This document shows, piece after piece, positions 17,474 to 27,391 of a DNA stretch of 64,000 bases. Each line of letters begins with the position of its first letter. Position 1 is the stretch's first letter. Below the pieces are notes generated by a model. The model had not been told where the DNA came from. It did no database searches and was given only the letters and a program-made list of their open reading frames with translations. The translations under genes were made by a program, and so were the position numbers. Origin of the DNA: Pollutimonas bauzanensis (lineage in GTDB: Bacteria; Pseudomonadota; Gammaproteobacteria; Burkholderiales; Burkholderiaceae_B); the NCBI RefSeq assembly GCF_900129885.1, contig NZ_FQXE01000001.1, positions 427,086 to 491,085 on the forward strand. Reading direction: 5' to 3'.

Positions 17474-18055
17474 CTAAGCCGAGCTGCCGCCCTTGTCGCG
17501 GATTTCCGGCCAGGCCCGGCGCAGGTAATAGCACATGGACCATACGGTCAGGATGGCCGCCACCACGATAAGCACCTGCCCCACCATCCTGGTGGACACC
17601 CCATACAGCGGCTGCCAGTAAAGCAGGCAGGGAATGGCCACCATCTGGGCGACTGTCTTGAACTTGCCCAGCCGGTGCACGGCCACGCTGCCGCTCGCGC
17701 CTATTTTAGCCATCCATTCGCGCAATGCCGATATGGTGATTTCCCGTCCGATGATGACCAGGGCGATGAATGAATCCACGCGGTTCAGGTCGAGCAGGAT
17801 GAGCAAGGCGGCGCATACCATCAGCTTGTCGGCCACCGGGTCCAGGAAGGCGCCGAAGGACGAGGTCTGGTTCCAGCGCCGCGCCAGCCAGCCATCGAAC
17901 CAGTCGGTCAGGGCGGCGATGATGAAGGCGAGCGCGCCGACCATATCGCGCACCGGCAGGGGTATCCAGTCGGACGGAATATAGAAAAGCCCCACGATCA
18001 GTGGGATCATGGCTATGCGCAGCCAAGTCAGGGCGATAGGTAAATTGAAAGGCAT
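17474..18055 (-). CDS. pgsA: CDP-diacylglycerol--glycerol-3-phosphate 3-phosphatidyltransferase
   Basis: Makes phosphatidylglycerol phosphate from CDP-diacylglycerol in the inner membrane, committing lipid to phosphatidylglycerol and cardiolipin. The 193-residue protein has the CDP-alcohol phosphotransferase motif D-G-x2-A-R-x8-G-x3-D-x3-D, seen as DGWLARRWNQTSSFGAFLDP followed by VADK. Several membrane helices surround it. It lies 15 nt downstream of uvrC, the order acpS-nagZ-uvrC-pgsA common in this family. Confidence 0.96.
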   Translation of the reverse strand: MPFNLPIALTWLRIAMIPLIVGLFYIPSDWIPLPVRDMVGALAFIIAALTDWFDGWLARRWNQTSSFGAFLDPVADKLMVCAALLILLDLNRVDSFIALVIIGREITISALREWMAKIGASGSVAVHRLGKFKTVAQMVAIPCLLYWQPLYGVSTRMVGQVLIVVAAILTVWSMCYYLRRAWPEIRDKGGSSA

Positions 18056-18070
18056 AGGTTGAATACTACC

Positions 18071-19894
18071 TTATCGCAGCGCTTGATAGATACGTTCGGC
18101 CAGATCCGCCGAAATCCCGTCCACCGAGCGCAAGTCGTCGACACTGGCGTCCACCACGCCCGAAAAGCCCCCGAAACGCGCCAGCAGCTTCTGGCGGCGC
18201 CTGGCGCCCACGCCCTCGATTTCTTCCAGGCGCGACACGTTGCGCGCCTTGGCGCGCTGGGCGCGCATGCCGGTAATGGCGAAGCGGTGCGCCTCGTCGC
18301 GGATCTGCGCCACCAGCATCAGCGCCGCCGATTCGATGCCCAGGGCCACGGGTTCGCGCCCGTCGGCAAACACCAGCGTCTCCAGGCCGACCTTGCGCCC
18401 TTCGCCCTTGGATACACCCACTATCGTGCGCGTATCCAGGCCCAGCTCCACAAAGACCTGGCGCGCGATTTCGACCTGGCCCTTGCCGCCGTCGATCAGC
18501 ACGATATCAGGCATGTCCGCCTGCCCATCGGCCACGCGGCTGAAGCGGCGCGTCAGCACCTGGCGCATGGCCGCGTAGTCGTCCCCCGGGGTGATCCCGG
18601 CGATGTTGTAGCGGCGGTACAGGGACGGCTGCATGTCGTGGTGCCGGTACACGACGCAGGAAGCCTGCGTCGCTTCGCCGGCGGTATGGCTGATGTCGAA
18701 GCATTCGATATGCAGGACGTCCAATGCCGCCTCGTCGGTGTCCAGTTCGAGCGCCGAGGCCAGGGCCAGGGTGCGCGCGGCGCGCGCGCTGGACTCGGTC
18801 AACAGGCGCGCCAGCGCCAGTTCGGCATTCTTCATGGCCTGCTCCAGCCAGGTCTTGCGTATGCCTTGGGGCTTGATGATCATGCGCGCCTTGACGCCCG
18901 CCTGCCCGGCCACCAGCGCGACGAGATCCGGGTCGGGCAAGGGATGTGAACACACCAGCACCGCCGGCATGATGCTTTCGACATAGTGCTGGCCCACGAA
19001 GGCGGCCAGCACATCGCCGGGGCTGTCGTCGTTCGTGTGCGAAGGAAAGAAAGGCTTGTCGCCCAGATGCCGGCCGCCGCGGACCATGGCGAGATTCACG
19101 CACACGCGCCCGCCCGCCGACGCCAGCGCAATGACATCGACATCGTCGTTGCCGACTTTTTCCATGGACTGCTGCTGCAAGACCTTGGCCAGGGACCCCA
19201 TCTGGTCGCGCAGCACGGCGGCCTGCTCGAAGTCCAGCGCCTCGGACGCCTTGCGCATGCGCGCCTCGATATCATGCATGACCTCCTTGGCGTGGCCGTC
19301 CAGGAACTGCACGGCGCGCTCGACATCGGCCTGGTAGTCCGCGGGGGAGATCAGGTTCACGCAAGGCGCGGAACAGCGTCCGATTTGATACAGCAGGCAG
19401 GGCCGCGAGCGATTGGCGAACACGCTGTCCTCGCAGGTGCGCAGGCGGAATACGCGCTGCAGGATCTGTATGGTTTCGCGCACCGCCCAGGCATTGGGAT
19501 AAGGCCCGAAAAACCGCCCCTTGCCGCTGGTGCTGCCGCGATAGTAGGCAATGCGCGGCGCGGCATGGGCGCTGAGCATGAGGTAGGGATAGGACTTGTC
19601 ATCGCGGAACAGAATGTTGTAGCGAGGCTTCAGGCGCTTGATGAGGTTGTTCTCGAGCAGCAAGGCCTCGGCTTCCGAACGCGTGACCGTGACCTCCAGC
19701 CGCACGACCCGCGCCACCATATGGGCGATGCGCGGGCTGTCGGGCGTTTTCTGGAAGTAGGAATTCACGCGCTTTTTCAGATCGCGCGCCTTGCCTACGT
19801 ACAGCACCTCCCCTTGCGCATCGATATGCCGGTATACCCCGGGCAGATGCGGCAGGTCAGCCAGAAACGATTTGAGATTGAAGTCGTCTGGCAT
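18071..19894 (-). CDS. uvrC: Excinuclease ABC subunit C
   Basis: Nuclease of nucleotide excision repair that makes both incisions around a UvrB-marked lesion. The 607-residue chain shows the GIY-YIG domain at the N-terminus ([20 protein letters not shown]), a UVR motif for UvrB contact near residues 200-240 ([12 protein letters not shown]), the RNase H-like C-terminal nuclease region ([26 protein letters not shown]) and a terminal helix-hairpin-helix pair. Start chosen at [10 protein letters not shown]; an upstream ATG at 19909 adds five residues. Either start lies inside nagZ (38 or 53 nt overlap), which is longer than the usual 4-nt coupling. Confidence 0.96.
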   Translation of the reverse strand: MPDDFNLKSFLADLPHLPGVYRHIDAQGEVLYVGKARDLKKRVNSYFQKTPDSPRIAHMVARVVRLEVTVTRSEAEALLLENNLIKRLKPRYNILFRDDKSYPYLMLSAHAAPRIAYYRGSTSGKGRFFGPYPNAWAVRETIQILQRVFRLRTCEDSVFANRSRPCLLYQIGRCSAPCVNLISPADYQADVERAVQFLDGHAKEVMHDIEARMRKASEALDFEQAAVLRDQMGSLAKVLQQQSMEKVGNDDVDVIALASAGGRVCVNLAMVRGGRHLGDKPFFPSHTNDDSPGDVLAAFVGQHYVESIMPAVLVCSHPLPDPDLVALVAGQAGVKARMIIKPQGIRKTWLEQAMKNAELALARLLTESSARAARTLALASALELDTDEAALDVLHIECFDISHTAGEATQASCVVYRHHDMQPSLYRRYNIAGITPGDDYAAMRQVLTRRFSRVADGQADMPDIVLIDGGKGQVEIARQVFVELGLDTRTIVGVSKGEGRKVGLETLVFADGREPVALGIESAALMLVAQIRDEAHRFAITGMRAQRAKARNVSRLEEIEGVGARRRQKLLARFGGFSGVVDASVDDLRSVDGISADLAERIYQALR

Positions 19895-20915
19895 ATTGGT
19901 AGCGTTCATCGGCTTGCAGGGTTTCCCAGTCGCAGGCGGGCTTTTGCGGCATCAGCCGCCGGATGCGCTGGATGGATTCGGGGCTGGACTCGGCCTGCAG
20001 GCGGGCCAGCAGGTCGTCGGCCAGATCGGGGCGGTTGCATACCAGCACCATGTCGCAGCCGGCCCCCAGGGCGGCCTGGGCGCGGGCCAGGATATCGCCC
20101 GCCACGGTGGCCCCTTCCATGGTCAGGTCGTCCGAGAACACGACGCCGCCGTAGCCCAGGTCCTGGCGCAAGACCTTGCCTATCCAGTGGCGCGAAAAGC
20201 CGGCCGGATGCGGATCCACCTTGGGGTAGATCACATGGGCAGGCATCACCGAAGGCAGCACCATGTCGCCCAGCCAGGCGTACGGCGCGGCGTCCTCCTG
20301 CATGATGTCCTCGAAACTGCGCTGGTCGACGGGAATTTCGTGGTGCGAATCGGCCTCGACGGCGCCATGGCCCGGGAAATGCTTGCCGCAGGCCGCCATA
20401 TCGGCCAGCATCAGCCCTTGTATCAGCGCCCGGGCCAGCATGGTGACCACCCGCGGGTCGCGGTGAAAGGCGCGATTGCCTATGACCTTGCTGACGCCGT
20501 AATCCAGGTCCAGCACGGGCGTGAAGCTCAGGTCCACGCCGCAGGCGCGCAGTTCGGCCCCCAGCACATAGCCGGTCTCCGAGGCCAGGCGCATGGCTGC
20601 CAGCGAGTCTTCCGACCATAATTCGCCGAATACGCTCATGGCCGGGATTTCGGTGAAGCCGTCGGTGCGAAAGCGCTGCACCCGGCCTCCTTCGTGATCG
20701 ACCGCGATCAGCAGCGGTTCATCGCGCTCGGCATGGATGGCGCGGCACAGGTCCGCCAATTGTTCGCGATGGTCGAAATTGCGGGCGAACAGGATCACCC
20801 CGCCCACCAGCGGATTACGCAGGCGGGCGCGTTCGTGATCGGTCAGCGCCGTGCCTTGCACATCCACCATCACCGGTCCAGGCGGCAGGCTTGCACGCGT
20901 CTTCTGGGCTGTCAT
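19857..20915 (-). CDS. nagZ: Beta-N-acetylhexosaminidase NagZ
   Basis: Cytosolic family 3 glycosidase that removes GlcNAc from anhydromuropeptides in cell-wall recycling and so feeds the AmpR/beta-lactamase signal. The 352-residue protein carries the hallmark KHFPGHG at 178-184 with the catalytic-loop histidine and the nucleophile region [11 protein letters not shown] with probable nucleophile Asp262. ATG overlaps the acpS stop by 4 nt (ATGA) and the 3' end runs into uvrC in another frame. Confidence 0.96.
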   Translation of the reverse strand: MTAQKTRASLPPGPVMVDVQGTALTDHERARLRNPLVGGVILFARNFDHREQLADLCRAIHAERDEPLLIAVDHEGGRVQRFRTDGFTEIPAMSVFGELWSEDSLAAMRLASETGYVLGAELRACGVDLSFTPVLDLDYGVSKVIGNRAFHRDPRVVTMLARALIQGLMLADMAACGKHFPGHGAVEADSHHEIPVDQRSFEDIMQEDAAPYAWLGDMVLPSVMPAHVIYPKVDPHPAGFSRHWIGKVLRQDLGYGGVVFSDDLTMEGATVAGDILARAQAALGAGCDMVLVCNRPDLADDLLARLQAESSPESIQRIRRLMPQKPACDWETLQADERYQYARRLQSQIVSG

Positions 20916-21361
20916 ACTGTTTTATCCGTTTGATCCTGAAGGGAGGGAAGCGTTTCTATCATGACGAAGGCCACGACGGTATCGCTTTCATCCGTAATTG
21001 AAACATGCGCCGCGCCAAAGCGCTGGCGATACCAGCCGGCCAGCGGCTCGGACAGCTGGACCAGCGGCTTGCCGCTGGCTTCGTTGAGCGTCTGCATGCG
21101 CGGCCACGACATGGGGCTGTGCATGCCCAGGCCTATGGCCTTGGAAAAGGCTTCCTTGGCGGCGAAGCGCGTAGCCAGGAAACGGATGCCGCGCTGCGGA
21201 TCGCGCTGGTATCTACGCTGGAATTTTTCGATTTCCTGGGGGCCGAGGATGCGCTCCACGAATTTCCGCCCGTGGCGGGCATAGACCTGCGCTATGCGGT
21301 CGACCCGCAACAGATCCACGCCTATGCCGGCGACCTTGCCTTTTCCTGCCTGCGCGATCAT
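20912..21361 (-). CDS. acpS: Holo-[acyl-carrier-protein] synthase
   Basis: Transfers 4'-phosphopantetheine from CoA to apo-ACP. The 149-residue product has the magnesium-binding Asp in [12 protein letters not shown] and the second motif [12 protein letters not shown] with its conserved Glu. It is the first gene of the acpS-nagZ-uvrC-pgsA run visible here; pdxJ, which often precedes it in related genomes, is not adjacent because the convergent-free stretch upstream leads to paaK on the same strand. Confidence 0.95.
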   Translation of the reverse strand: MIAQAGKGKVAGIGVDLLRVDRIAQVYARHGRKFVERILGPQEIEKFQRRYQRDPQRGIRFLATRFAAKEAFSKAIGLGMHSPMSWPRMQTLNEASGKPLVQLSEPLAGWYRQRFGAAHVSITDESDTVVAFVMIETLPSLQDQTDKTV

Positions 21362-21464
21362 TTACCCATCCGGTGGTTCATCCTTGCGCCGCGCCAGCCG
21401 TGGCGCGGTCCGAATTATGGAATGATACCTTGTGGGGGGTATGAAAAAAAACGGCCCGGCTTTA

Positions 21465-22781
21465 CTACCTTTGCCGCTTGTCGACGACGCGGCGGGCCTT
21501 GCCGGTGAGGGTGCGCTCCACCAGGCCGGAGGTTTGCACCGTAACGCGCGCCGAAACGCCGATATAGGTCTTGACCGCATGCTGGAGCTTGACGGCCAGG
21601 ACATCGCGGTCGGCGACGCTCAGGTGATCGAACTCGGAGCGCACTTCGGTGAGGATCTCGAGCTCGTCCAAGTTGCCGCTGCGCGTCAGCACCAACTGAT
21701 ATTGCGCCGCCAGCTCGGGAATCCGCAACACGACTTCCTCGACCTGGGTCGGGAACAGGTTGACGCCGCGCACGATCAGCATGTCGTCGCTGCGGCCGGT
21801 GATCTTGCCGATGCGGCGCATGCTGCGCGATGTCGGGGGCAGCAGGCAGGTAAGGTCGCGCGTGCGGTAGCGTATGACCGGCATGGCTTCCTTGGTGAGC
21901 GAGGTGAACACCAGTTCGCCCGACTCGCCGTCGGCCACGGGCTCGCCGGTATCGGGATTGATGATTTCAGGGTAGAAATGATCCTCCCAGACCACGGGAC
22001 CGTCTTTGGATTCGACGCATTCCATGGCGACCCCGGGTCCCATGACCTCGGACAAGCCATAGATATCCAGCGCGTCGATGCCGGCGCGCTGTTCGATATC
22101 GTCGCGCATCCTGGCCGTCCAGGGCTCGGCGCCGAAGATGCCTATGCGCAGCGAACTGTCGCGCGGGTCCAGCCCCGCGCGCTCCATTTCCTCCAGGATA
22201 TTGCAGAAATACGAGGGCGTGACCATGATGATGGCGGGCTGGAAGTCCTGGATCAGCTGGACTTGCTTCTCGGTTTGCCCGCCCGACATCGGCACCACCG
22301 AACAGCCCAGTTTCTCGGCGCCGTAGTGCGCGCCCAGTCCGCCGGTGAACAGCCCGTAGCCGTAGGCGATATGGGCGATATCGCCGGGGCGGCCGCCCGC
22401 CGCCCATATCGAGCGCGCCACCAGGTCGGCCCAGGTATCGATGTCCCTGGCCGTATAGCCCACCACGGTCGGCTTGCCGGTCGTGCCGCTGGAGGCGTGA
22501 ATCCGCATGACTTGTTCGCGCGGCACGGCAAACATCTTGAACGGGTAGTTCTCGCGCAAGTCCTGCTTGGTGGTGAACGGAAAGCGGGCAATGTCGGACA
22601 GCTGCTTCAAGTCGTCCGGATGGACGCCCGCCGCATCGAAGGCTTTCCTGTAATGCGGCACGTTTTCATAGGCGTGCGCCAGCGACCACTTCATGCGCTC
22701 GAGCTGCAAGGCCCGCAGTTCATCCTGGCTGGCATGCTCGATGGCCTCGCGCCCGGCATTCGACGTTTTCGATTCTGACAT
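21465..22781 (-). CDS. paaK: Phenylacetate--CoA ligase
   Basis: ATP-dependent ligase that activates phenylacetate to phenylacetyl-CoA, entry step of the paa pathway. The 438-residue protein shows the AMP-binding P-loop HASSGTTGKPTVVGYT, the adenylate motif (YGLSEVMGPGVAMEC) and the C-terminal hinge RSDDMLIVRGVNLFPTQVE typical of the PaaK clade. ATG 22781 is preferred because of GGAG five nucleotides upstream; a GTG at 22793 is in frame. It is the last gene of the paaABCDENGIK series. Confidence 0.96.
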   Translation of the reverse strand: MSESKTSNAGREAIEHASQDELRALQLERMKWSLAHAYENVPHYRKAFDAAGVHPDDLKQLSDIARFPFTTKQDLRENYPFKMFAVPREQVMRIHASSGTTGKPTVVGYTARDIDTWADLVARSIWAAGGRPGDIAHIAYGYGLFTGGLGAHYGAEKLGCSVVPMSGGQTEKQVQLIQDFQPAIIMVTPSYFCNILEEMERAGLDPRDSSLRIGIFGAEPWTARMRDDIEQRAGIDALDIYGLSEVMGPGVAMECVESKDGPVVWEDHFYPEIINPDTGEPVADGESGELVFTSLTKEAMPVIRYRTRDLTCLLPPTSRSMRRIGKITGRSDDMLIVRGVNLFPTQVEEVVLRIPELAAQYQLVLTRSGNLDELEILTEVRSEFDHLSVADRDVLAVKLQHAVKTYIGVSARVTVQTSGLVERTLTGKARRVVDKRQR

Positions 22782-22818
22782 GTCTGACTCCACCCTTGCT
22801 TCATTATGGTCAACTACA

Positions 22819-23292
22819 TTAATCGCCTACAACCTGGCCTTTTATCCGGTATGAACGGCCGCGGAAGACGGCGATGCGCTTGCCGTCCTGGTTGCTGACA
22901 TGGACGTCGTACACGCCGGTGCGCCCGGCCAGCGAATACTCCGCCGCCCGCGCCGTCAGCACATCGCCTTCGAATCCGGGCGCCAGGTAGTCGATGGCGC
23001 AGCCAGACGCCACCGTGGCCATGTTGCGGGAATTGCAGGCGAACGCGAAAGTGCTGTCGGCCAGGGCGAAAATGAAGCCGCCATGGCAGGTTTTATGGCC
23101 ATTGAGCATATCGGCGCGCACCGTCATGGCCATGCTGGCCTGGCCTGGCGCAACGGACAGCAGCCGCATGCCCAGCGCCTGCGTGGCGGCATCGTTGTCG
23201 TACATGGTTCTTGCCGCGAGCTCGGCCAGTTCCTGGGGATCGCCGGGCAATTCGAACGGCGCCGCGCCGCGCGCCGATGGCGGGGAATTCAT
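22819..23292 (-). CDS. paaI: Phenylacetyl-CoA thioesterase PaaI
   Basis: Hot-dog fold thioesterase of 157 residues that clears stalled CoA intermediates of phenylacetate breakdown. The central helix motif HGGFIFALADSTFAFACNS holds the catalytic Asp of this family, preceded by the N-x2-G-x2-HGG block (NGHKTCHGGF). Its ATG shares one base with the paaG stop (TAATG). Confidence 0.93.
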   Translation of the reverse strand: MNSPPSARGAAPFELPGDPQELAELAARTMYDNDAATQALGMRLLSVAPGQASMAMTVRADMLNGHKTCHGGFIFALADSTFAFACNSRNMATVASGCAIDYLAPGFEGDVLTARAAEYSLAGRTGVYDVHVSNQDGKRIAVFRGRSYRIKGQVVGD

Positions 23293-24080
23293 TACTGTCC
23301 TTTGAAAACGGGCGGGCGCTTGCCCAGGAAAGCCGCCACGCCTTCGGCGTAGTCCGCGCTGGCGCCCAGCTCGCGCATCAGGTCGCGCTCCAGGTCCAAT
23401 TGCTCGTCCAGCGAATTGCCCAGGCTCAGGTTCAGGGCGCGCTTGGTGTAGGCCAGGCCTTTGGTGGGGGCCTGGGCGAAGTGCAGCGCCAGTTCTTCGA
23501 GGCGGGCATCGAACTGGTCATCGGCGACGCATTGCCAGATCAAGCCCCATTGCGCGGCCTGCTCGGCGCTCAGCTTATCGCCCAGCAAGGCAAGCCCCAT
23601 GGCGCGCGCCTGCCCCACCAGGCGCGGCAGCGCATAGGTGCCGCCGGTGTCGGGCAGCAGGCCCAGTCGGCAAAACGGCTGAATGAAACTGGCCGACTGC
23701 CTGGCAATGACGATATCGCCGGCCAAGGCCAGGTTGGCGCCCGCGCCCGCGGCTACGCCATTGACCCCCACCACCACCGGCATGGGCAGGGCGCGCAGGC
23801 GGCGCACCAGGGGCGCATAATATTTTTCTATGGTGGCGCCCAGGTCGACAGGCGCCGACCCCGCGCTCATCTGGCGTTCGGACAAATCCTGGCCGGCGCA
23901 AAAACCGCGCCCCTTGCCCGACAAGACGAGGACGCGCGCCCCGCGGGTTTCGACCTGGGCCAGCGCATCCGCCAGTTCCCCGTGCATGGCCGCCGTAAAG
24001 CTGTTGAGCTTGTCGGGGCGGTTCAAGGTAATGCGCGCGATGGCGTCCGCCAGTTCGAATTCGATGTTCTCGTAGCTCAT
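23292..24080 (-). CDS. paaG: Ring-epoxide isomerase PaaG (crotonase family)
   Basis: A 262-residue crotonase-fold enzyme, assigned as 2-(1,2-epoxy-1,2-dihydrophenyl)acetyl-CoA isomerase, which turns the aromatic epoxide into an oxepin ring. Supporting features are the PaaG-like oxyanion segment GRGFCAGQDLSER, the loss of the two hydratase glutamates and the isomerase Asp in GLLPDTGGT. Context between paaN and paaI agrees. PaaF-type hydratase is less likely because of those residues. Confidence 0.9.
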   Translation of the reverse strand: MSYENIEFELADAIARITLNRPDKLNSFTAAMHGELADALAQVETRGARVLVLSGKGRGFCAGQDLSERQMSAGSAPVDLGATIEKYYAPLVRRLRALPMPVVVGVNGVAAGAGANLALAGDIVIARQSASFIQPFCRLGLLPDTGGTYALPRLVGQARAMGLALLGDKLSAEQAAQWGLIWQCVADDQFDARLEELALHFAQAPTKGLAYTKRALNLSLGNSLDEQLDLERDLMRELGASADYAEGVAAFLGKRPPVFKGQ

Positions 24081-24108
24081 TGTGTCCCTTTATGTTTATG
24101 GTGTTTTA

Positions 24109-25773
24109 TCAGGCGTGCCAGCGCGTTTGCACGACGCGGTAGCGGTTGGCCACATAAGCCGAATCGGAAAGCGACGCATTGGCCGCCGGGTTGGCGCCGG
24201 TGCCGTGGAAATCGCTGAATGCCGCCGTCTGGTTGACGAATACCGGCCCGGCCAGGTTCAGCGACAAGGATACGCCGGCGCGCTCGGCGGCTTTTTGCAC
24301 TGCCCCGGCCACCGCCTCGTCGGTGGTATAGGCCGAGAGGGACAAGGCGCCATGATCGATGACGGTTTGCCGGGCGAGTTCGATGCTGTGCCCGGTGGAA
24401 TCGGTTGCCACCACGAATACGATGGGGCCGAACCATTCGCGCAAGATCGCCGGGTTGTCGGCATCGGCCTTGAGCATCAGGGGCGTGCGCACCGTGGCGC
24501 CTTCGAACTGCGGATGCGCCAGGCTGCGGCTGTCGCTGAGCACCGGCAAGCCCAGCGCCCTGGCCTCTTCGATGCGCCGCAGGGTCGCGGCATTCTGGAT
24601 CGCGCCGGTGACTTCGACCGCCTTCGCGGGATCGGCCGTCAGCTTTTCGATGGCCAGCGCCAGGCCGGCCGCCACTTCGTCGAAGCCCAGCCGCCCCTCG
24701 GCCGTCCTGATGCCGTCGCGCGGGATATATACATTCTGCGGCGCCGTGCACATCTGGCCCGAATACAAGGCAAAGGAAAAAGCCAGGTTGCGGGCCACGC
24801 TCTTGAAGTCATCCACCGAATCGATAATGACCTGGTTCACGCCGGCCTTCTCGGTATACACCTGGGCCTGGCGGGCGTGGTCTTCAAGCCACTGGCCGTT
24901 GGCGCTGCTGCCGGTGAAGTCGATCAGCTTGACCGCGGGGCTCAAGGCCAGCGCCTGAGCGGTGTCGTCGCTGGCGCTGTGGGCCGCCAGTTGCACGACA
25001 TTGGCATCGAAGCCCGCCTCGGCCAGCACGTCGCGCGCGATGCCGACGGTAATCGCCAAGGGCAGGATGGCGGCCGGATGGGGCTTGACGATCAGCGTAT
25101 TGCCGGTCGCCAGGCTGGCAAAGAGCCCCGGATAAGCATTCCAGGTGGGGAAGGTGGAGCAGCCGATGACCAGGCTGACGCCGCGCGGAATGATAGTGAA
25201 CTGCTTCTGCATTTTGATGGGGTCCTGCTTGCCTTGCGGCTTCTCCCAGGACACCAGCTCCGGGATGCGTGCCATTTCCTGCCAGGCATACGCCACCGCT
25301 TCCACGCCGCGGTCTTGCGCATGGGGGCCGCCCGCCTGGAAAGCCATCATGAAGCCCTGCCCCGTGGTGTGCTGCACCGCATAGGCCATTTCGAAGCTGC
25401 GCTGGTTCAGGCGCTTGAGGATTTCCAGCGCCACGCCCACCCAGGCGCGCGGGCCCGCCTCGCGCCAGGAATCGAGCGCCTTTTCGGACTGCCCGATCAG
25501 CGCTTGCGCCGGAACTTGCGGATAGCGGATATTCAGCTCCAGGCCGAAAGGCGACACCTCGCCGCCGACGCTGCCCGCGGCGCCATCCTGGCGCAAAGGA
25601 AAATCCCCGCCCCGATAAGCCTCGAAGGCGGCGCGCCCATCGTCATTGGCGGTTTCGCCATAGGCGCGCGGGCTGGGCGATTCCGAAAACGGGCTCCAGT
25701 AGCCGCGCGCCGACGCGGCGGCTACCGCCTGTTCGAGCATTTGCTGATGCGTATTGAAGAAATCGGTGGACAC
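24109..25773 (-). CDS. paaN: Aldehyde dehydrogenase PaaN (ring-opening product oxidation)
   Basis: A 554-residue aldehyde dehydrogenase of the PaaN type found in Bordetella and Ralstonia relatives. The catalytic Cys is in SGQMCTAPQNVYIP and the nucleotide/Rossmann region in VIGCSTFPTWNAYPGLFASL. In E. coli the equivalent PaaZ is fused to a MaoC-like hydrolase that opens the oxepin ring; no such domain is present here and no separate MaoC gene is in the window, so that step must be encoded elsewhere or done differently. It lies 26 nt after paaE. Confidence 0.9.
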   Translation of the reverse strand: MSTDFFNTHQQMLEQAVAAASARGYWSPFSESPSPRAYGETANDDGRAAFEAYRGGDFPLRQDGAAGSVGGEVSPFGLELNIRYPQVPAQALIGQSEKALDSWREAGPRAWVGVALEILKRLNQRSFEMAYAVQHTTGQGFMMAFQAGGPHAQDRGVEAVAYAWQEMARIPELVSWEKPQGKQDPIKMQKQFTIIPRGVSLVIGCSTFPTWNAYPGLFASLATGNTLIVKPHPAAILPLAITVGIARDVLAEAGFDANVVQLAAHSASDDTAQALALSPAVKLIDFTGSSANGQWLEDHARQAQVYTEKAGVNQVIIDSVDDFKSVARNLAFSFALYSGQMCTAPQNVYIPRDGIRTAEGRLGFDEVAAGLALAIEKLTADPAKAVEVTGAIQNAATLRRIEEARALGLPVLSDSRSLAHPQFEGATVRTPLMLKADADNPAILREWFGPIVFVVATDSTGHSIELARQTVIDHGALSLSAYTTDEAVAGAVQKAAERAGVSLSLNLAGPVFVNQTAAFSDFHGTGANPAANASLSDSAYVANRYRVVQTRWHA

Positions 25774-25799
25774 TGGGCTTACTCCTGTTGATTATTGGA

Positions 25800-26882
25800 T
25801 CAGGTTTCCTGGTCGAAATCGATGACCAGCCGGTCCGTTACCGGAAAACTCTGGCAGCATAAAACAAAGCCGCGCGCCACTTCATAGTCTTCGAGCGCAA
25901 AATTGGCATCCATGTCGACTTCGCCTTCGATCACCTTGCAGCGGCAGCTGGAACAGACGCCGCCCTTGCAGGAATAAGGCAGTTCGATGCCCTGCGCCAG
26001 GGCCGAATCCAGCAGGCTGTCCCGATTCTTTTCTATGGTCAGCGTGCGCGTGACGCCGTCCTGTATGACGGTGACTTCGCACAGCGCCTTGCCGGGCGCC
26101 TTGGGCGCGTCCTGGCCGGTGCGCAGGGCGCGCGGACCCTTGGGCGAGCCGAACAGCTCGAATTTGATGCGCGATTTATCCAGGCCCTTGGCGGCCAGCG
26201 CCTGCGTGACCGACTCCGTCATGTCCTGCGGACCGCAGACAAAGGCGTAATCGATCAGCGCCGGGTCCATCCACAGGCTGAGCAGCTGCTCGACCTTGGG
26301 ACCGTCCAGGCGGCCGTTGAACAGCTCGATGTCCTGATGCTCGCGGCTCATCACATAGACCAGGGAAAACCGCGTCATGTAGCGGTTCTTGAGGTCTTCG
26401 ATTTCTTCGCGGAACAGCACGGCCGACGAGGCGCGGTTGCCGAAGAACAAGGTGAAGCTGCTGCCGGGCTCGGTATCGAGCGCCGTCTTGATCAGGGACA
26501 GGATGGGCGTGATGCCGCTGCCCACCGCGAAGGCCGCGTAGCGATGCGCGTTGCCGGGCGAAAACTCGATGGTGAAATTGCCGTCGGGAGGCATCACGTC
26601 TATGACCTGGCCCGCCTGCAGATGCTGGTTGGCCCAGCTGGAAAAGGCGCCGTCATTCATGCGCTTGATGGCCACGCGCAGTTGCCTGTCGCCGGGAGCC
26701 GCGCAAATCGAATAGGAGCGGCGCAGCTCTTCGCCGTCGACCGTGGCGCGCAGCGTCAGGTATTGCCCGGGGCGGAAGGAAAACTTGTCGTCCAGGCCGC
26801 CGGGTACGTCGAACGTCACCACCACCGCGTCGCGCGTATTTTTGGCGACCGAAGCCACTCTCAATGAATAGAAGGAATTCAT
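25800..26882 (-). CDS. paaE: Phenylacetyl-CoA epoxidase reductase PaaE
   Basis: NADPH-dependent reductase of the multicomponent epoxidase, 360 residues. An FAD/NAD(P) ferredoxin-reductase module comes first (RPGQYLTLRA, RRSYSICAAPGD, GSGITPILSLIKTAL), then a plant-type 2Fe-2S ferredoxin domain with CKGGVCSSCRCKV and a fourth Cys in FVLCCQ. Start MNSFYSLRVA overlaps the paaD stop by one base (TGATG). The open frame continues upstream within paaD but is not real. Confidence 0.96.
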   Translation of the reverse strand: MNSFYSLRVASVAKNTRDAVVVTFDVPGGLDDKFSFRPGQYLTLRATVDGEELRRSYSICAAPGDRQLRVAIKRMNDGAFSSWANQHLQAGQVIDVMPPDGNFTIEFSPGNAHRYAAFAVGSGITPILSLIKTALDTEPGSSFTLFFGNRASSAVLFREEIEDLKNRYMTRFSLVYVMSREHQDIELFNGRLDGPKVEQLLSLWMDPALIDYAFVCGPQDMTESVTQALAAKGLDKSRIKFELFGSPKGPRALRTGQDAPKAPGKALCEVTVIQDGVTRTLTIEKNRDSLLDSALAQGIELPYSCKGGVCSSCRCKVIEGEVDMDANFALEDYEVARGFVLCCQSFPVTDRLVIDFDQET

Positions 26883-27391
26883 CAGTGCGCCTTGAAGTAG
26901 TCGAAGGGTTCGCGGCAATCGCTGCAGCGATACAGGGCTTTGCAGGAGGTCGAGCCGAAATGGCTGATCAGGCGGGTATGGCTGGAACCGCACAAGGGGC
27001 AAGGCACCACCACGCCCGCGGCGCGCCGCGTGATGCCCGAAACATCGATGGCTTTTTCGCCGGGCGGCGCAATGCCAAAGCCGCGCAGCGCCTCATGGCC
27101 CTTGGGCGTCATCCAGTCGGTGGTCCAGGCCGGCGCGAGCCGGGTTTCGATTCGCACCTGCTCGATGCCGTGCGCCAGCAGGGTGTTTTTTATATCGGCG
27201 GAAATTTCCTGCATGGCCGGGCATCCCGAATAAGTGGGCGTGATGGTGACCACACAGGCCCGGCCGTCCCACGCGACATCGCGGATCAGGCCCAGGTCGA
27301 CCACGGACAGCACCGGAATTTCCGGGTCGGGGACCTGGCTCAGCCAATGCATGACCTCGTCGATGGTGTAGGGGCTTGCGCTGACGTTCAC
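26882..27391 (-). CDS. paaD: Phenylacetyl-CoA epoxidase subunit PaaD
   Basis: A 169-residue protein of the PaaD/MIP18 (DUF59) family thought to help build or insert iron into the epoxidase. It has the family core VPDPEIPVLSVVDLGLIRDV and ITPTYSGCPAMQEI, plus a C-terminal zinc-type cluster CPLCGSSHT ... CSDC. The start is taken as the GTG at 27391, which overlaps the paaC stop as GTGA and has GGGAG seven nucleotides upstream; another GTG is one codon earlier. Confidence 0.92.
   Translation of the reverse strand: MNVSASPYTIDEVMHWLSQVPDPEIPVLSVVDLGLIRDVAWDGRACVVTITPTYSGCPAMQEISADIKNTLLAHGIEQVRIETRLAPAWTTDWMTPKGHEALRGFGIAPPGEKAIDVSGITRRAAGVVVPCPLCGSSHTRLISHFGSTSCKALYRCSDCREPFDYFKAH

Noticed and set aside
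21421-21464. GGTAT/ATACC pairing with an A-run after paaK as terminator
   Set aside because: The stem is only 5 bp and the A/T run is on the wrong side for the minus-strand operon.
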